Shown here piece by piece: positions 33,310 through 43,600 of a stretch of 64,000 nt of DNA; position 1 is the first letter of the stretch, and the number at the start of each line of letters is the position of its first letter. Source of the stretch: Nocardia suismassiliense (GTDB lineage Bacteria > Actinomycetota > Actinomycetes > Mycobacteriales > Mycobacteriaceae); assembly GCF_900269665.1 (NCBI RefSeq), contig NZ_LT985361.1:6854880-6918879 (forward strand). The letters run 5' to 3'. A program made the position numbers and the translations under genes. The notes beneath the pieces are model-generated. The model saw nothing but the letters and a program-made list of their open reading frames with translations. It was not told where the DNA came from and did not search any database.

Positions 33310-34032
33310 TCAACTCGAAACGGCCGCGATGAGCATGTAGGCGGTACCGAGATCCATCACGACGTGCGGCACCACCGCCGAGCGTCGCCTCGACCCGGTC
33401 AGCGCCGCGACACACCCACCGGAGAGCAGCAGAATGCGCAGGTAGCCCGGCGTGTCGTCGAGGGAGCGGCCGACGGCGAGGGTGACCAGTAGCGCGTCCG
33501 CGGCGAACAGTGCGGCGAGCCCGAACGCGGGAATCATGGCGGGTCCACCAGTGTGGCCCGGCGCCGCGTGTCCGGACATGGCGTACAACATGGCGGCGGC
33601 GGTTACCGTGTGGTAACCCAGCGGCACCAGCCGGTCCAGCGGGGTCGAGTGAGGCGCGCTGCGCCACTCCAGAATTCGGCTCGTCAACAGGATGGCGAAT
33701 ACCACGGTCATCGCGGTGAGCACGCCGCGCACCGCGACCGGACTCGCGCCTGCCGGGAACACCAGCATCGCGAGCATCACCAAGCACATGATCAGGTGCG
33801 CGGCATCGGATTCATGATACCCGCCGGTCGGTATGGAACCTGTCTTACGAGTCGAATCACGTTGCCGCCGGTCAGGTTCGACCACCGGAACGAGGACAGA
33901 GCCAGTGGCATCGGTACCCACGGCAAGTGGCGCAGCCACCCGCCCGAGCACGATCGCCACCGCCAGCAGAAACGCCGCTACCACCGACCACCGCAACGCG
34001 GCGTACTCCTGCACGAACTGAGCCACATCCAC
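33310..34032 (-). CDS. DUF5134 polytopic membrane protein
   Basis: The ~240-residue protein has about six hydrophobic segments. After the first helix (WSVVAAFLLAVAIVLGRVA) lies a polar loop, then HLIMCLVMLAMLVFPAG, VLTAMTVVFAILL, LGYHTVTAAAMLYAMSG and further helices. The His/Met-rich stretch MSGHAAPGHTGGPAMIP could bind a metal. It looks like actinobacterial DUF5134, a family of unknown function often found near copper- or redox-related genes. AGGAGG at 34037-34042 sits before several in-frame GTG codons; 34032 and 34026 are both possible starts. It lies upstream of sigK on the same strand. Confidence 0.72.
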   Translation of the reverse strand: MDVAQFVQEYAALRWSVVAAFLLAVAIVLGRVAAPLAVGTDATGSVLVPVVEPDRRQRDSTRKTGSIPTGGYHESDAAHLIMCLVMLAMLVFPAGASPVAVRGVLTAMTVVFAILLTSRILEWRSAPHSTPLDRLVPLGYHTVTAAAMLYAMSGHAAPGHTGGPAMIPAFGLAALFAADALLVTLAVGRSLDDTPGYLRILLLSGGCVAALTGSRRRSAVVPHVVMDLGTAYMLIAAVSS

Positions 34033-34133
34033 CACCCCTCCTACGGTGACCGTGGACCTGCCCATTCCATGGTCGCACCCGAGATCCATCGGGGTGCCCT
34101 TTTAGGGGTGGCGGCACTCAGGCCGCCGCGACG

Positions 34134-35171
34134 TCAGCGCGGCACGGACTGCCGGTACCGGTCGACCGTCGAGCGAGCGAATCGCCCCGGCGACACCCCG
34201 CGCCACTGCTTGAACGCGTTCGAAAAGCTCGGCGCGCCCGAATATCCCATGCGATACGCGACATCCTCGACGGTCAGCCCGGTGGCGAGCAGTTCCTCGG
34301 CGAGGGTGCCGAAGGTTTCGGCGCAGAGCTGCCGATACGAGGTGCCCTCCTCGGCCAACCGCCGGCGCATCGTGCGCAGGCTCATGTGCAGCCCGGCCGC
34401 GACGTCCTCCTGGCTGAGCCTGCTGTTCATCCGGTGCATCAACATTTCCCGCACCGTGCCCGCCACGCCCTGGCGCAGTCCGCGGCGCTGCAACAGATCG
34501 TCGCATTGCTCTTCGAACAGCTGCGCGGTCAGCGGACTGGCCTGCGGCATCGGCTCATCGATACCGGTGGCGTCGAACACCGCGAGCTGCAATTCCGCGG
34601 ATTCCGTGCTCGGAATCTCGAAGCTGTCGAACAGGGGTGCCAGCCGCGGGCGCAGCCCGCCCGCGATCTCGACGCGGACCACCGGCGGCGGCACGCCGAA
34701 CACCATGAACCAATTGGTCAGCAGCGCAGACACATCGCGTTCGGCCAGAAACGCGCGCAGCTCGCCGGGCAGGTCGCGGTCGTCGCCGTAGAGCAGGATC
34801 TCGTCGTCGCGGTAGATGTGCCAGGCGCGGGCGAACGAGGTCATCAGGCTGAAGTAGCGCATGGCGACATCGATCGCCTGCCGCATGGTCGGGCTACTGA
34901 GCACCGCCAAGGCGAGTACGCCATGGGTGGTGAGGTGGGTGCGGGTGCCCGCTTCGACGCCGAGACCCGGCGGATCGTCCAGCAGCGTGACGAGATTGCC
35001 GACGATGGCCAGTTCCTGCGCCGCGGTGATCTCGCCACCGGGTGTTTTCAGCAGCCGAGGATCGACGTCTGTGCCGCGTAGGCACTGATCCTGGGTGAGC
35101 CCGTGATCGTCCCCGAGTTCGACGAGGATCGCCGCGTTTGTTACCGACCGCCGCCACTCCCATGAGGCCAC
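34134..35171 (-). CDS. AraC-family regulator (arabinose-binding-like N-terminus)
   Basis: The protein of about 345 residues is of the AraC/XylS type with an N-terminal PF12625-like domain (VTNAAILVELGDDHGLTQ to about residue 200). Its C-terminal double helix-turn-helix (LSQEDVAAGLHMSLRTMRRR and VEDVAYRMGYSGAPSFSNAF) ends in the conserved GVSPGRFA. Many relatives control lipid, alcohol or degradation genes. The GTG at 35171 (VASWEWRRSVTNA) gives the usual family length. An upstream ATG at 35324 would add residues and run through the repeats at 35192-35406. It faces an SDR gene divergently, which it probably controls through those repeats. Confidence 0.85.
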   Translation of the reverse strand: MASWEWRRSVTNAAILVELGDDHGLTQDQCLRGTDVDPRLLKTPGGEITAAQELAIVGNLVTLLDDPPGLGVEAGTRTHLTTHGVLALAVLSSPTMRQAIDVAMRYFSLMTSFARAWHIYRDDEILLYGDDRDLPGELRAFLAERDVSALLTNWFMVFGVPPPVVRVEIAGGLRPRLAPLFDSFEIPSTESAELQLAVFDATGIDEPMPQASPLTAQLFEEQCDDLLQRRGLRQGVAGTVREMLMHRMNSRLSQEDVAAGLHMSLRTMRRRLAEEGTSYRQLCAETFGTLAEELLATGLTVEDVAYRMGYSGAPSFSNAFKQWRGVSPGRFARSTVDRYRQSVPR

Positions 35172-35191
35172 GTGTCCATCGTTGCCTGTCG

Positions 35192-35408
35192 TGGCCGATT
35201 TGCGCAAGGTTTCTGGCCGGAGATCGTATGTTCTGCTCTCCCAATGCGGTTCGGCCAGCTGAGCAAACCGTCCGACCGGTTCGTCATGGCCACAATCCGC
35301 AAGGTTCTTGGCCGAAGTCGTCATGGACAGCAAACCTGTCACGCGACTGGCGATCGACCCTATTCGCCCTGGCCGGATTGTGCAAAGTGCTGACCCGATA
35401 TCGCATGG
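35192..35408. promoter_or_regulatory. Four direct repeats between the AraC and SDR genes
   Basis: Four imperfect direct repeats of about 38 bp begin with GGCC at 35193, 35253, 35288 and 35371. The shared pattern is GGCCG-ATT-(C/G)GCAA(G/A)GT-TCTGGCCGA--TCG-(C)ATG; for example GCGCAAGGTTTCTGGCCGGA, CCGCAAGGTTCTTGGCCGAA and GTGCAAAGTGCTGACCCGAT. Spacings are 60, 35 and 83 bp. AraC-type regulators bind direct repeats, so these are likely operator sites for the adjacent gene product. Confidence 0.75.
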
Positions 35409-35463
35409 AGCACTACCCAGCGACCCTCTAGCGTTATACAGAGACGAAGGCAGGCGAAACCAT

Positions 35464-36186
35464 ATGTCTCGGAAGACGCTCACTGGCAAACGGATCGCGA
35501 TCACCGGGGGCGCGCACGGCATCGGCCGCGAGACAGCGAGGGCGTTCCTGGCCGAGGGCGCCGATATCGTCCTCGGCGACGTGGACGTCGGCGCGGTGCG
35601 GGCGGTCGCCGAGCAACTCGGCAGATCCCGCGACGGCACCGTCGCCGGACTGGCCCTCGACGTCACCGACAGCGCCCGCTTCGGCAGCTTCCTCACCTAC
35701 GCCGAACGCCGGCTCGGCGGTCTCGACGTCCTGGTGAACGCCGCCGACGTGATGCCCTCGGGCCCCTTTCTCGCGGAGACGGAAACCGAATCGGACCGGC
35801 AGATCGATATCAACCTGCGCGCGGTGATCATCGGAACCCGGCTCGCCGCAGAACGATTCGCCAGTCAGGGACACGGCCAGATCGTGAACATCGGCACGGT
35901 GGGCGGGGTGACCGCGGCGCTGGGCGTCGCCGTGTACTGCGCCACCAAGCACGGCGTGGTCGGTCTCGGCGCGGCGCTGGACCAGGAACTGTCGGGTAAG
36001 GGCGTCACCGTCAGCACCGTCGCCTCAGGTTCGCTGGAAGACCCGGCGGCCGTCGCCGATTCCGTAGTGGACTGCGTGCTGCACGGGCGGGGCGGCCTGA
36101 TCAGCGTGCCGCCCACCAGCTTCCTGCGGGCCGCGTTCCGCTCGCCGGGACTGGTGCGCCGCGCGTTCACCCGCAACGGCAAGTAG
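35464..36186 (+). CDS. SDR-family oxidoreductase
   Basis: The 240-residue classical short-chain dehydrogenase has the cofactor motif TGGAHGIGRETA and the catalytic YCATK. An Asp after the second strand (LGDVDV) favours NAD(H). The serine position is threonine (IVNIGTVGG), which is tolerated in some members. The C-terminal part (SVPPTSFLRAAFRSPGLVRR) resembles mycobacterial SDRs that act on lipid or steroid-like substrates. The ATG at 35464 follows GAAGGCAGG. It is divergent from an AraC regulator and convergent, 3 bases apart, with an acyl-CoA ligase gene. Confidence 0.88.
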   Translation: MSRKTLTGKRIAITGGAHGIGRETARAFLAEGADIVLGDVDVGAVRAVAEQLGRSRDGTVAGLALDVTDSARFGSFLTYAERRLGGLDVLVNAADVMPSGPFLAETETESDRQIDINLRAVIIGTRLAAERFASQGHGQIVNIGTVGGVTAALGVAVYCATKHGVVGLGAALDQELSGKGVTVSTVASGSLEDPAAVADSVVDCVLHGRGGLISVPPTSFLRAAFRSPGLVRRAFTRNGK

Positions 36187-36189
36187 CGA

Positions 36190-37821
36190 TCACAGTTCGC
36201 GCAGAACGCGTTTGAGCACCTTCCCGGTCGGGTTGCGCGGCAGTTCGTCGATGAATACGACGTCGCGCGGCACCTTGAACCGCGCCAGATGCGCCTTGAC
36301 GTACTCGCGCACTGAGTCCTCGTCGAGTGAATGACCTTCGCGCACAACGATTACCGCGCGCAGCCGCTGCCCGTACCGATCGTCGGGCACGCCGAAGGCG
36401 CTCACCTCGGCGACGGCCGGGTGCGCGGCCAGCAGTTCCTCGATTTCACCGGGGAAGACGTTCTCGCCGCCGGAGACGATCATGTCGTCGTCCCGGCCGT
36501 CGATGAAAAGCCTGCCCGCACTGTCGAAATGGCCGACGTCACCGGTGGCCATCAGGTTGCCGACCCGCACCTTGTCGCCACCGCCGGTGTACCCCTCGAA
36601 CTGGAAGCTGTTGCCGACGAAGATCCGGCCGGTCCGCCCCGGCGGCAGCTCCGCACCGTCCTCGTCGAGGATGCGCACGGTCGCGCTCGGCACCGGGCTG
36701 CCCACACAGCCCGGCTCGACGGCCAGGTCGGCGGGGGTGGCGATGGTCGCGTAGGCCACCTCGGTGGAGCCGTACATGTTGTAGACCACCGGGCCGAACG
36801 CCTCGGTCACCCTGGTGCACAGCTCGGCGCCCAGCTGTGAGCCCGCGACGAAGATGATGCGCAGTGCCGAGAAGTCATGTCCGGCACGGGCTTCCGGGCC
36901 GAGGTCGACCAACCGCTGCAGCATCACCGGCACCGCGACGAGGGCGGTGGCGCGGTGGCGGTGCAGGCTGTCCAGCACCGCCTGCGGGTCGAAGCGGCGG
37001 CGGATCACCAGCGTCGAGCCGAAACCGAGCGCGATGAACAGGTGCGCGAAGCCCAGCGTATGAAACAGCGGCGCCGGGCATTCGGTGATCTCGCGGGCCC
37101 GGAACGGCACCTTGTCCAGGATCGCGGCGAGCGGGGCCAGCGAGGTCGGTTCGCCGCGCGGGGCGCCCTTCGGGGTGCCGGTCGTTCCGCTGGTCAGCAG
37201 GATGACCTTCGCGGTGGTGGTGGCGCGCCGCGGTGCGGAATGGCTCGCGCCGGCGATCAGATTGTCCAAAGTGTCGACACCGGGTCGATCGGCCCAGGCG
37301 CGATAGCGCCCGCGCGGCGGGGTGAGGTCACCGAGCATGTCGGTGTACTCCTCATCGAACACCAGCAGATCTATGCCCTCCCTGGCCACCACCTCGCGCA
37401 GCTGGGGGCCGGCGAAATCGGTGTTCAGCAGCACGATTCGGGCGCCGCACTTGGCGGCGGCGAACACCGCGTAGTGGAAGCCGCGATGGTTACGGGCCAG
37501 GATCGCGACGCCCTCGCCGTCGCGCAGGCCGCGGGCGCGCCAGGCGTTGGCCAGCGCGCTGGTGCGCTCGTCGAGTTCGCGGAAGGTGATCGAGCCCAGT
37601 TCATCGATGAGCGCGGCCCGGTCCCGGTAGCGCAGCGCGGCGACCGAGACGAGCCCGCCGAGCATCCCGGACCGGACGACCGCCGCACCCATCTGGGCGA
37701 GCCGGTCGGGCCGTTCCAGGGTGACCAGCCCGGCGCGGACCGCCAATGAGGCGTAATAGGTTTCGTCGGCGACCCGGCGGGCGGCGCCCGCGGCCAGCGT
37801 GGTGACCTTGGCAAGCTTCAT
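36190..37821 (-). CDS. Acyl-CoA synthetase (FadD-like AMP-forming ligase)
   Basis: The 543-residue member of the ANL superfamily activates a carboxylic acid with ATP and CoA. The P-loop is ILLTSGTTGTPKGAP, motif A5 is NMYGSTEVAY, the hinge region is FIDGRDDDMIVSGGENVFPG, and the C-terminal catalytic lysine is in PRNPTGKVLK. The N-terminal 60 residues and the overall sequence resemble mycobacterial FadD12/FadD2. Substrate chain length cannot be read from sequence. The ATG at 37821 is followed by a normal start (MKLAKVTTLAAG). Confidence 0.9.
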   Translation of the reverse strand: MKLAKVTTLAAGAARRVADETYYASLAVRAGLVTLERPDRLAQMGAAVVRSGMLGGLVSVAALRYRDRAALIDELGSITFRELDERTSALANAWRARGLRDGEGVAILARNHRGFHYAVFAAAKCGARIVLLNTDFAGPQLREVVAREGIDLLVFDEEYTDMLGDLTPPRGRYRAWADRPGVDTLDNLIAGASHSAPRRATTTAKVILLTSGTTGTPKGAPRGEPTSLAPLAAILDKVPFRAREITECPAPLFHTLGFAHLFIALGFGSTLVIRRRFDPQAVLDSLHRHRATALVAVPVMLQRLVDLGPEARAGHDFSALRIIFVAGSQLGAELCTRVTEAFGPVVYNMYGSTEVAYATIATPADLAVEPGCVGSPVPSATVRILDEDGAELPPGRTGRIFVGNSFQFEGYTGGGDKVRVGNLMATGDVGHFDSAGRLFIDGRDDDMIVSGGENVFPGEIEELLAAHPAVAEVSAFGVPDDRYGQRLRAVIVVREGHSLDEDSVREYVKAHLARFKVPRDVVFIDELPRNPTGKVLKRVLREL

Positions 37822-37949
37822 TACTGGGACCCCCTGGCCGGACAGCGAGGTCCGTCTAGCAAGTGCGGGCGAGTGCCCTCTCAGTAAAGCGTGTTCGATC
37901 GGGGTCCGTCGAGTGCTCGCCGCGGTGCGCCGCCGGGCATGATGGACAA

Positions 37950-38465
37950 ATGTCTAGCACCACCGACCAGTCCGCTCCCGCGGGCGCTGCTAACGGTTCG
38001 ATGCCCGGCCTCCGCATCGTGGTCGACGACCTCTCCGGACCGGAGATCGCGGCCCTGCTCACCGAACACCTGACCGACATGGCCGCACACTCCCCCGCCG
38101 AGAGCTGCCACGCCCTGGACCTGGACGGGCTGCGCCGCCCGGAGATCACCTTCTGGAGCGGATGGGACGGCGACACCCTGGCCGGCTGCGCGGCCCTCAA
38201 ACAGCTCGATGCCGAGCACGCCGAGATCAAGTCCATGCGCACCGCCGCGACGCACAAACGTCGCGGCATCGCCTCGATCATGCTGCGCCACCTGCTCGCC
38301 GAGGCGACCGCCCGCGGGTACCGGCGGGTCAGCCTGGAGACCGGTGCGCCCGAGTTCTTCGTCCCGGCCCAAAAGCTTTATGCCGCGCATGGTTTCGAGT
38401 TCTGTGAACCGTTCGGGGATTACGAACTCGACCCGTTCAGCGTTTTCATGACCCGCACGCTCTGA
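37950..38465 (+). CDS. GNAT-family N-acetyltransferase
   Basis: The ~171-residue protein is a single GNAT domain. The acetyl-CoA pyrophosphate loop is THKRRGIASIMLRHLL, preceded by the beta-4 strand AEIKSMRT. A C-terminal YAAHGFEFCEPFGDY segment is typical of YjgM/YpeA-like members that acetylate small amines or drugs. The acceptor is unknown. The ATG at 37950 (MSSTTDQS) is the first good start; the in-frame Met at about residue 18 (MPGLRIVV) is an alternative with a better domain boundary. It is convergent with the aminotransferase gene. Confidence 0.88.
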   Translation: MSSTTDQSAPAGAANGSMPGLRIVVDDLSGPEIAALLTEHLTDMAAHSPAESCHALDLDGLRRPEITFWSGWDGDTLAGCAALKQLDAEHAEIKSMRTAATHKRRGIASIMLRHLLAEATARGYRRVSLETGAPEFFVPAQKLYAAHGFEFCEPFGDYELDPFSVFMTRTL

Positions 38466-38472
38466 ACAGCAA

Positions 38473-39696
38473 TCATCCGAGGGCGCGGGTGAACCCCTCG
38501 ACCATCTCGTCGACCTGCGCATCGGTCATCACGAACGACGGCGAGATCTGCATCGCACCCTGCCCGGCCGCACGGCTGGAAACACCTTGCGCACGAAGGG
38601 TTTTCACCATCGGCAACCCCTCGGCGGGGTCGACCAGCTGAACAGCGGCCACGGCACCGAGCCCACTGCGCACCTCGGCCACGCGCGCATGCTCGGCCAG
38701 CGGGGCGAGCTTCTCGTGCAGGGTCGCTTCCAGGCGAGCCGACTCGTCGAGCAGGTTCTCCCGCTCGATGATGTCCAGGTTGGCCAGCGCGGCCGCGGCG
38801 GCGCCCGCGTGCCCGCCGTAGGTGTAGCCGTGCCGCCACCAGACGCCGCCCGCGAAGAACGGTTCGGCGATGTGCGGCGCGATGAACACGGCGCCCATCG
38901 GGACGTAGCCGGAGGTGAGGCCCTTGGCGGTGGTCATCAGGTCCGGCTGCAGGTCGAAGCGCGAGGACGCGAACCAGGATCCGCCGATCCGGCCGAAGCC
39001 GGTGACGACCTCGTCGGTGACGAAGAGAATGTCGTTGTCCCGGCAGATGCGGCGCACCTCGGCGAGGTAGCCGGTCGGCGGCAGGTAGATGCCGCCCGCG
39101 CCGATGATGGGCTCGCAGAAGAAGGCGGCGATGCGTTCGGCGCCGATCTCCTCGATCAAGGCGAGCAGCGACTTGGCGTCGTCCCACTCGACGGTGCGCG
39201 CGTCGGCCATCAGCTCGCCGTAGCCTTCGCGGTTGAGCGGGATGCCCGCCAGCGCGGTGCCCGCGACATGCATGCCGTGATAGGCCTTGCTGCGCCCGAC
39301 CACGATCGTCTTGTCCGGCCTGCCGAGCTCGTGCCAGTAGCGGCGGGCGAGCTTGGCCGCGGTGTCCACCGAGTCCGAACCGCCGGAGGTGAAGAAGATC
39401 TTGCTACCGGGCACCGGCGCCATCGCGGACAACCGCTCGGCGAGCTCCTGGGTGGCCGGTTCGGTGAAGTCGCCGAAGTTGGAGTAGTGCGCGACCCGGC
39501 GCAGCTGCGCGGCGACCGCGTCGGCGATCTCGCCGCGGCCGTGGCCGACGTTGGTGAACCAGAGTCCGGCCGTCGCGTCCAGGTAGCGGTTGTCGTCGGC
39601 GTCGTAGATGTAGGCGCCCTCGCCACGGGCGACGACGAACGCGCCGTCCCGCTCGACCGCACCCATGTCGGCAAATCCATGCCATAGCGAGTTCAT
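38473..39696 (-). CDS. Class III aminotransferase (omega-amino-acid/pyruvate type)
   Basis: The 407-residue PLP enzyme carries the class III signature: an internal aldimine lysine in MTTAKGLTSGYVPMGAV, the PLP-ring contact in FVTDEVVTGFGRIG, and the N-terminal LDATAGLWFTNVGHGR. Such enzymes transfer amino groups between omega-amino acids or amines (beta-alanine, putrescine, GABA) and pyruvate or 2-oxoglutarate. AAAGGTGG precedes the ATG at 39696. An ATG 29 codons upstream is unlikely because its extra residues are low in family similarity. Confidence 0.9.
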   Translation of the reverse strand: MNSLWHGFADMGAVERDGAFVVARGEGAYIYDADDNRYLDATAGLWFTNVGHGRGEIADAVAAQLRRVAHYSNFGDFTEPATQELAERLSAMAPVPGSKIFFTSGGSDSVDTAAKLARRYWHELGRPDKTIVVGRSKAYHGMHVAGTALAGIPLNREGYGELMADARTVEWDDAKSLLALIEEIGAERIAAFFCEPIIGAGGIYLPPTGYLAEVRRICRDNDILFVTDEVVTGFGRIGGSWFASSRFDLQPDLMTTAKGLTSGYVPMGAVFIAPHIAEPFFAGGVWWRHGYTYGGHAGAAAAALANLDIIERENLLDESARLEATLHEKLAPLAEHARVAEVRSGLGAVAAVQLVDPAEGLPMVKTLRAQGVSSRAAGQGAMQISPSFVMTDAQVDEMVEGFTRALG

Positions 39697-39854
39697 GTGT
39701 CCACCTTTACCGGAGGGAGGTGTCGCCCTCCGAATCGTGCCGGGCCCCATCGCGGTCCCGCGAGCCGATGGCAACCCGGTCAACCAGGGAAAATCCGCTA
39801 GCAGTGCACCTCGACCCTATGGCCATTACCACGTTCGACCGCGGCCCAACCGCC

Positions 39855-40481
39855 TCATGGCGTTCGAAGACGCGCTCGCCCGCCCACGGCCGCTATCGCG
39901 ATGGCGAGCAGGGTGAAGACGCCGAGCAGAACGATCAGGCCGATCGTCAGCGAGATGTAGCCCTGCTGCCGAGGGTCGAGGAACGGGTACGGATACCAGT
40001 CGACGATCGGGCCGCGAATCAGCGTGTAGACGCCATAGACCACCGGGTAGATCAGCCACAGCAGGACGAGCCGCGGCGACAGGGCGAGCCGCTCGCGGGC
40101 CGGGACGAGCACCCAGTCGGCGACCAGCACGATGGGCAGCACGCGATGCAGGATGTCGTTGATCCAGCGATCGGTGAGCATCACGTCGATATTGGCCAGC
40201 AGCACCGCGTAGACCACACCGGTGATGAGCAGATACAACGCGGTCGCCCCGCGCAGCACCTCCCAGCGGCGGCCCTGCGGGTCACGCAGGCCGCCGATCA
40301 GCAACACCAGCATGCCGAGCACATTCGATTGAATGGTGAAGAAGCTGAAGTAGTTTCCGGTGGAGAACCCGGCCTCGTGCAGATTGCGCAGCGGGATCCA
40401 GGCCAGCGCGACGGCGGCGAGCACACCGAAGGCGATCCGCAGACCGCGATATATCCAAGCCGTGCCCGAGTCGGCGTCCAT
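39855..40481 (-). CDS. Pr6Pr-family membrane protein
   Basis: The 208-residue integral membrane protein has six hydrophobic segments. The family hallmark FSFFTIQSNVLGMLVLLIGG follows the first helix, and VVYGVYTLIRG and the PYPFLDP motif occur near the end. These features match the Pr6Pr/FAR-17a-like actinobacterial family of unknown function. The ATG at 40481 (MDADSGTAW) is chosen; upstream codons are antisense to the HrpA gene start region. It is divergent from hrpA with about 130 bases between. Confidence 0.82.
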   Translation of the reverse strand: MDADSGTAWIYRGLRIAFGVLAAVALAWIPLRNLHEAGFSTGNYFSFFTIQSNVLGMLVLLIGGLRDPQGRRWEVLRGATALYLLITGVVYAVLLANIDVMLTDRWINDILHRVLPIVLVADWVLVPARERLALSPRLVLLWLIYPVVYGVYTLIRGPIVDWYPYPFLDPRQQGYISLTIGLIVLLGVFTLLAIAIAAVGGRARLRTP

Positions 40482-40608
40482 TGCCCGATCCTCGCATATC
40501 AACCCGGGTAAACGCGCCACATTCGGACAGCCCGCACACTGTCGGCAACCCGCCCGCACCGCCTGACGGAAATACCAGTTGCCGCCCTTCGCTACGCTTA
40601 TGAATGCA

Positions 40609-43600
40609 ATGACCAGGACAGCTGACACCGGACCCCGCGAGCTCCGCACCCGCCTGGCGAATCTCTCCCTCCGCGACGAATACCGGCTGCGCCGCCGGCT
40701 CGACCGGGCGCGCGGCGGCGACCTCGGCGAGGTCGAGACCGAGATCGCCGCGGCCGAGCTCCGCATCGACGCGCGCCGCGCCGCCGTACCGGAGATCCGC
40801 TACCCCGAGCAACTGCCGGTCACCCAGCGCCGCGAGGACATCGCCGCCGCCATCGCCGCGCATCAGGTGGTGATCGTGGCCGGCGAGACCGGCTCCGGCA
40901 AGACCACCCAGATCCCGAAGATCTGCCTGGAGCTCGGGCGCGGCATCCGCGGCACCATCGGCCACACCCAGCCGCGCAGGCTGGCCGCGCGCACCGTCGC
41001 CGAGCGCATCGCCGAGGAACTCGGCACCGAATTGGGCGACGCCGTCGGTTACACGGTGCGTTTCACCGATCACGCCTCCGACCGCACGCTGGTCAAGCTG
41101 ATGACCGACGGCATCCTGCTCGCCGAGATCCAGCGCGACCGGCTGCTGCGCCGCTACGACACGATCATCATCGACGAGGCGCACGAACGCAGCCTCAATA
41201 TCGACTTCCTGCTCGGCTACCTCAAACAGCTGCTGCCGCGCCGGCCCGACCTGAAGGTGATCATCACCTCGGCGACCATCGACCCGGAACTGTTCGCCCG
41301 GCATTTCGCCGACGAGAACGGCGCTCCCGCACCGATTGTCGAGGTATCCGGCCGGTCCTATCCGGTGGAGCTGCGGTACCGGCCCCTGTCGCTGGAACTG
41401 CCCGGCGCCGACGACGAAGACGACGAGGACACCCGGGTGGTCGACCGCGACCCGGTGGACGCCATCGGCGACGCGGTCACCGAACTGTTCGCCGAGGGCG
41501 ACGGGGACGTGCTGGTGTTCCTCTCTGGTGAACGCGAAATCCGGGACACCGCAGACGCTTTGCGCGATCTGAAGCTGCCGCGCACCGAGATCCTGCCGCT
41601 CTACGCTCGGCTGTCCACCGCCGAACAGCACCGGGTGTTCGCGCCGCACCCCGGCCGCCGCGTGGTGCTGGCCACCAATGTCGCGGAGACCTCGCTCACC
41701 GTCCCCGGCATCCGGTATGTGATCGACCCCGGCACCGCGCGCATCTCGCGCTACTCGATGCGCACCAAGGTGCAACGACTGCCGATCGAACCGGTCTCCC
41801 AGGCCTCGGCCCGGCAGCGCGCCGGACGCTGTGGCCGGGTCGCCGACGGTATCTGCATCCGGCTGTACTCCGAGGACGATTTCGAGTCCCGGCCCGCGTT
41901 CACCGAACCGGAGATCCTGCGCACCAACCTGGCCGCCGTCATCCTGCAGATGACCGCGCTCGGGCTCGGCGATATCGAGAACTTCCCGTTCGTGGAGGCG
42001 CCGGACAAACGAGCGATCCGGGACGGCATCGCGCTGCTGGAGGAGCTCGGTGCGCTGGGACGGCGGACCGCTGACTCGAAAGACGCGGTCGAAACCCGCA
42101 CCGATGACTACGGATTGACGCTCACCCCGATCGGGCGCGACATGGCGCAGCTGCCGGTCGATCCGCGGATGGCGCGGATGCTGGTGGAGGCGCACAGCAA
42201 CGGTTGTCTGGCGGAGGTGCTGATCATTGTTGCCGCACTGTCGATTCAGGACGTTCGCGAGCGGCCCGCCGATAATCAGCAGGCCGCTGATCTCAAGCAT
42301 GCGCGGTTCGTCGTCGAAGGCTCGGATTTCCTTGCTTACCTGCGACTCTGGGACTATCTGACCGAGCAGCGGAAGTCGTTGTCGTCCAACCAGTTCCGGC
42401 GGATGTGCCGGGAGGAGTTCCTGCACTACCTGCGGATCAGGGAGTGGCAGGACCTGCACGGGCAGTTGCGCACCATCACGAAGGGGCTCGGGTGGTCGGC
42501 CGACTCGTCGGACCGCTCCGAGGATGCGGGCGAATCTGCCGCGGGCAACTCTCGACGCGGGCGAGCTCGAGGTAAGGGCGCGGAAGGATTACCGGACGGG
42601 CAGTCCGACGTGCGGCAGCAGGCCGAGGGGGGTTCACGGCGTCGGCGATCCGGCAGCCGGGGTGTAGCCGACCAAGGTGCTCAATTCGGGCAGCCCAGCG
42701 ACGGGGGCAAGGCCGAAAGTGGCCAACCCCGCAGAGCGGGCGGACCGACCCCGTCGGACCGGCAGGACGCCAATACTTCTCGCGACGGCCGGACCGAGTC
42801 CGCGACCGGCGGCGGGCAGCGGGGGGCGAAGCGGGGACGGCGCGGCGGTGCACCGCAGGCAGCCGGCAGTTCGTCACTCGAATCGGATGACATGCCATGG
42901 GATTCCACCGGCATCCATCAGGCTCTGCTGGCCGGCATGCTGTCCCATATCGGGCTGCGCGAAGCGGAGACGCGGGAGTTCCTCGGCGCGCGCAACGCGA
43001 AGTTCATGATCTTCCCCGGCTCCTCGCTCGCGAAGAAGCCGCCGCGCTGGGTGATGGCGGCGGAGCTGGTCGAGACGTCGCGGCTGTGGGGGCGGATGGC
43101 CGCCAAGGTGGAGCCGGAGTGGGCCGAGCGGCTCGCGGGCGATCTGGTGAAGCGCACCTATTCCGAACCACATTGGTCGGCCAAGCGCGGCGCGGCCAGC
43201 GCCTACGAACGCGTCACGCTGTACGGCATCCCGCTGGTGACCGGCAGGCAGGTCGACTACGGCCGGATCGATCCGGAACTGTCACGTGAGCTGTTCATCA
43301 GGCACGCGCTGGTGCAGGGCGAATGGCAGACCCGGCACGAGTTTTTCCACCGCAACCGCGAATTGATCGACGACGTCGCCGATCTGGAGCATCGCGCCCG
43401 CCGCCGCGACATCCTGGTCGACGACGAGGTGCTGTTCGAGTTCTACGACAAGCGCCTACCCGCCGACATCGTCTCCGTGCGGCATTTCGACAGCTGGTGG
43501 AAGTCCGCGCGCCGCAAAGACCCCGCGCTGCTGGACTTCTCGACCTCGACCGTGGTCAACGCGGGCACCGCGGCGCTGGATCCGGCCGCCTTCCCTGATG

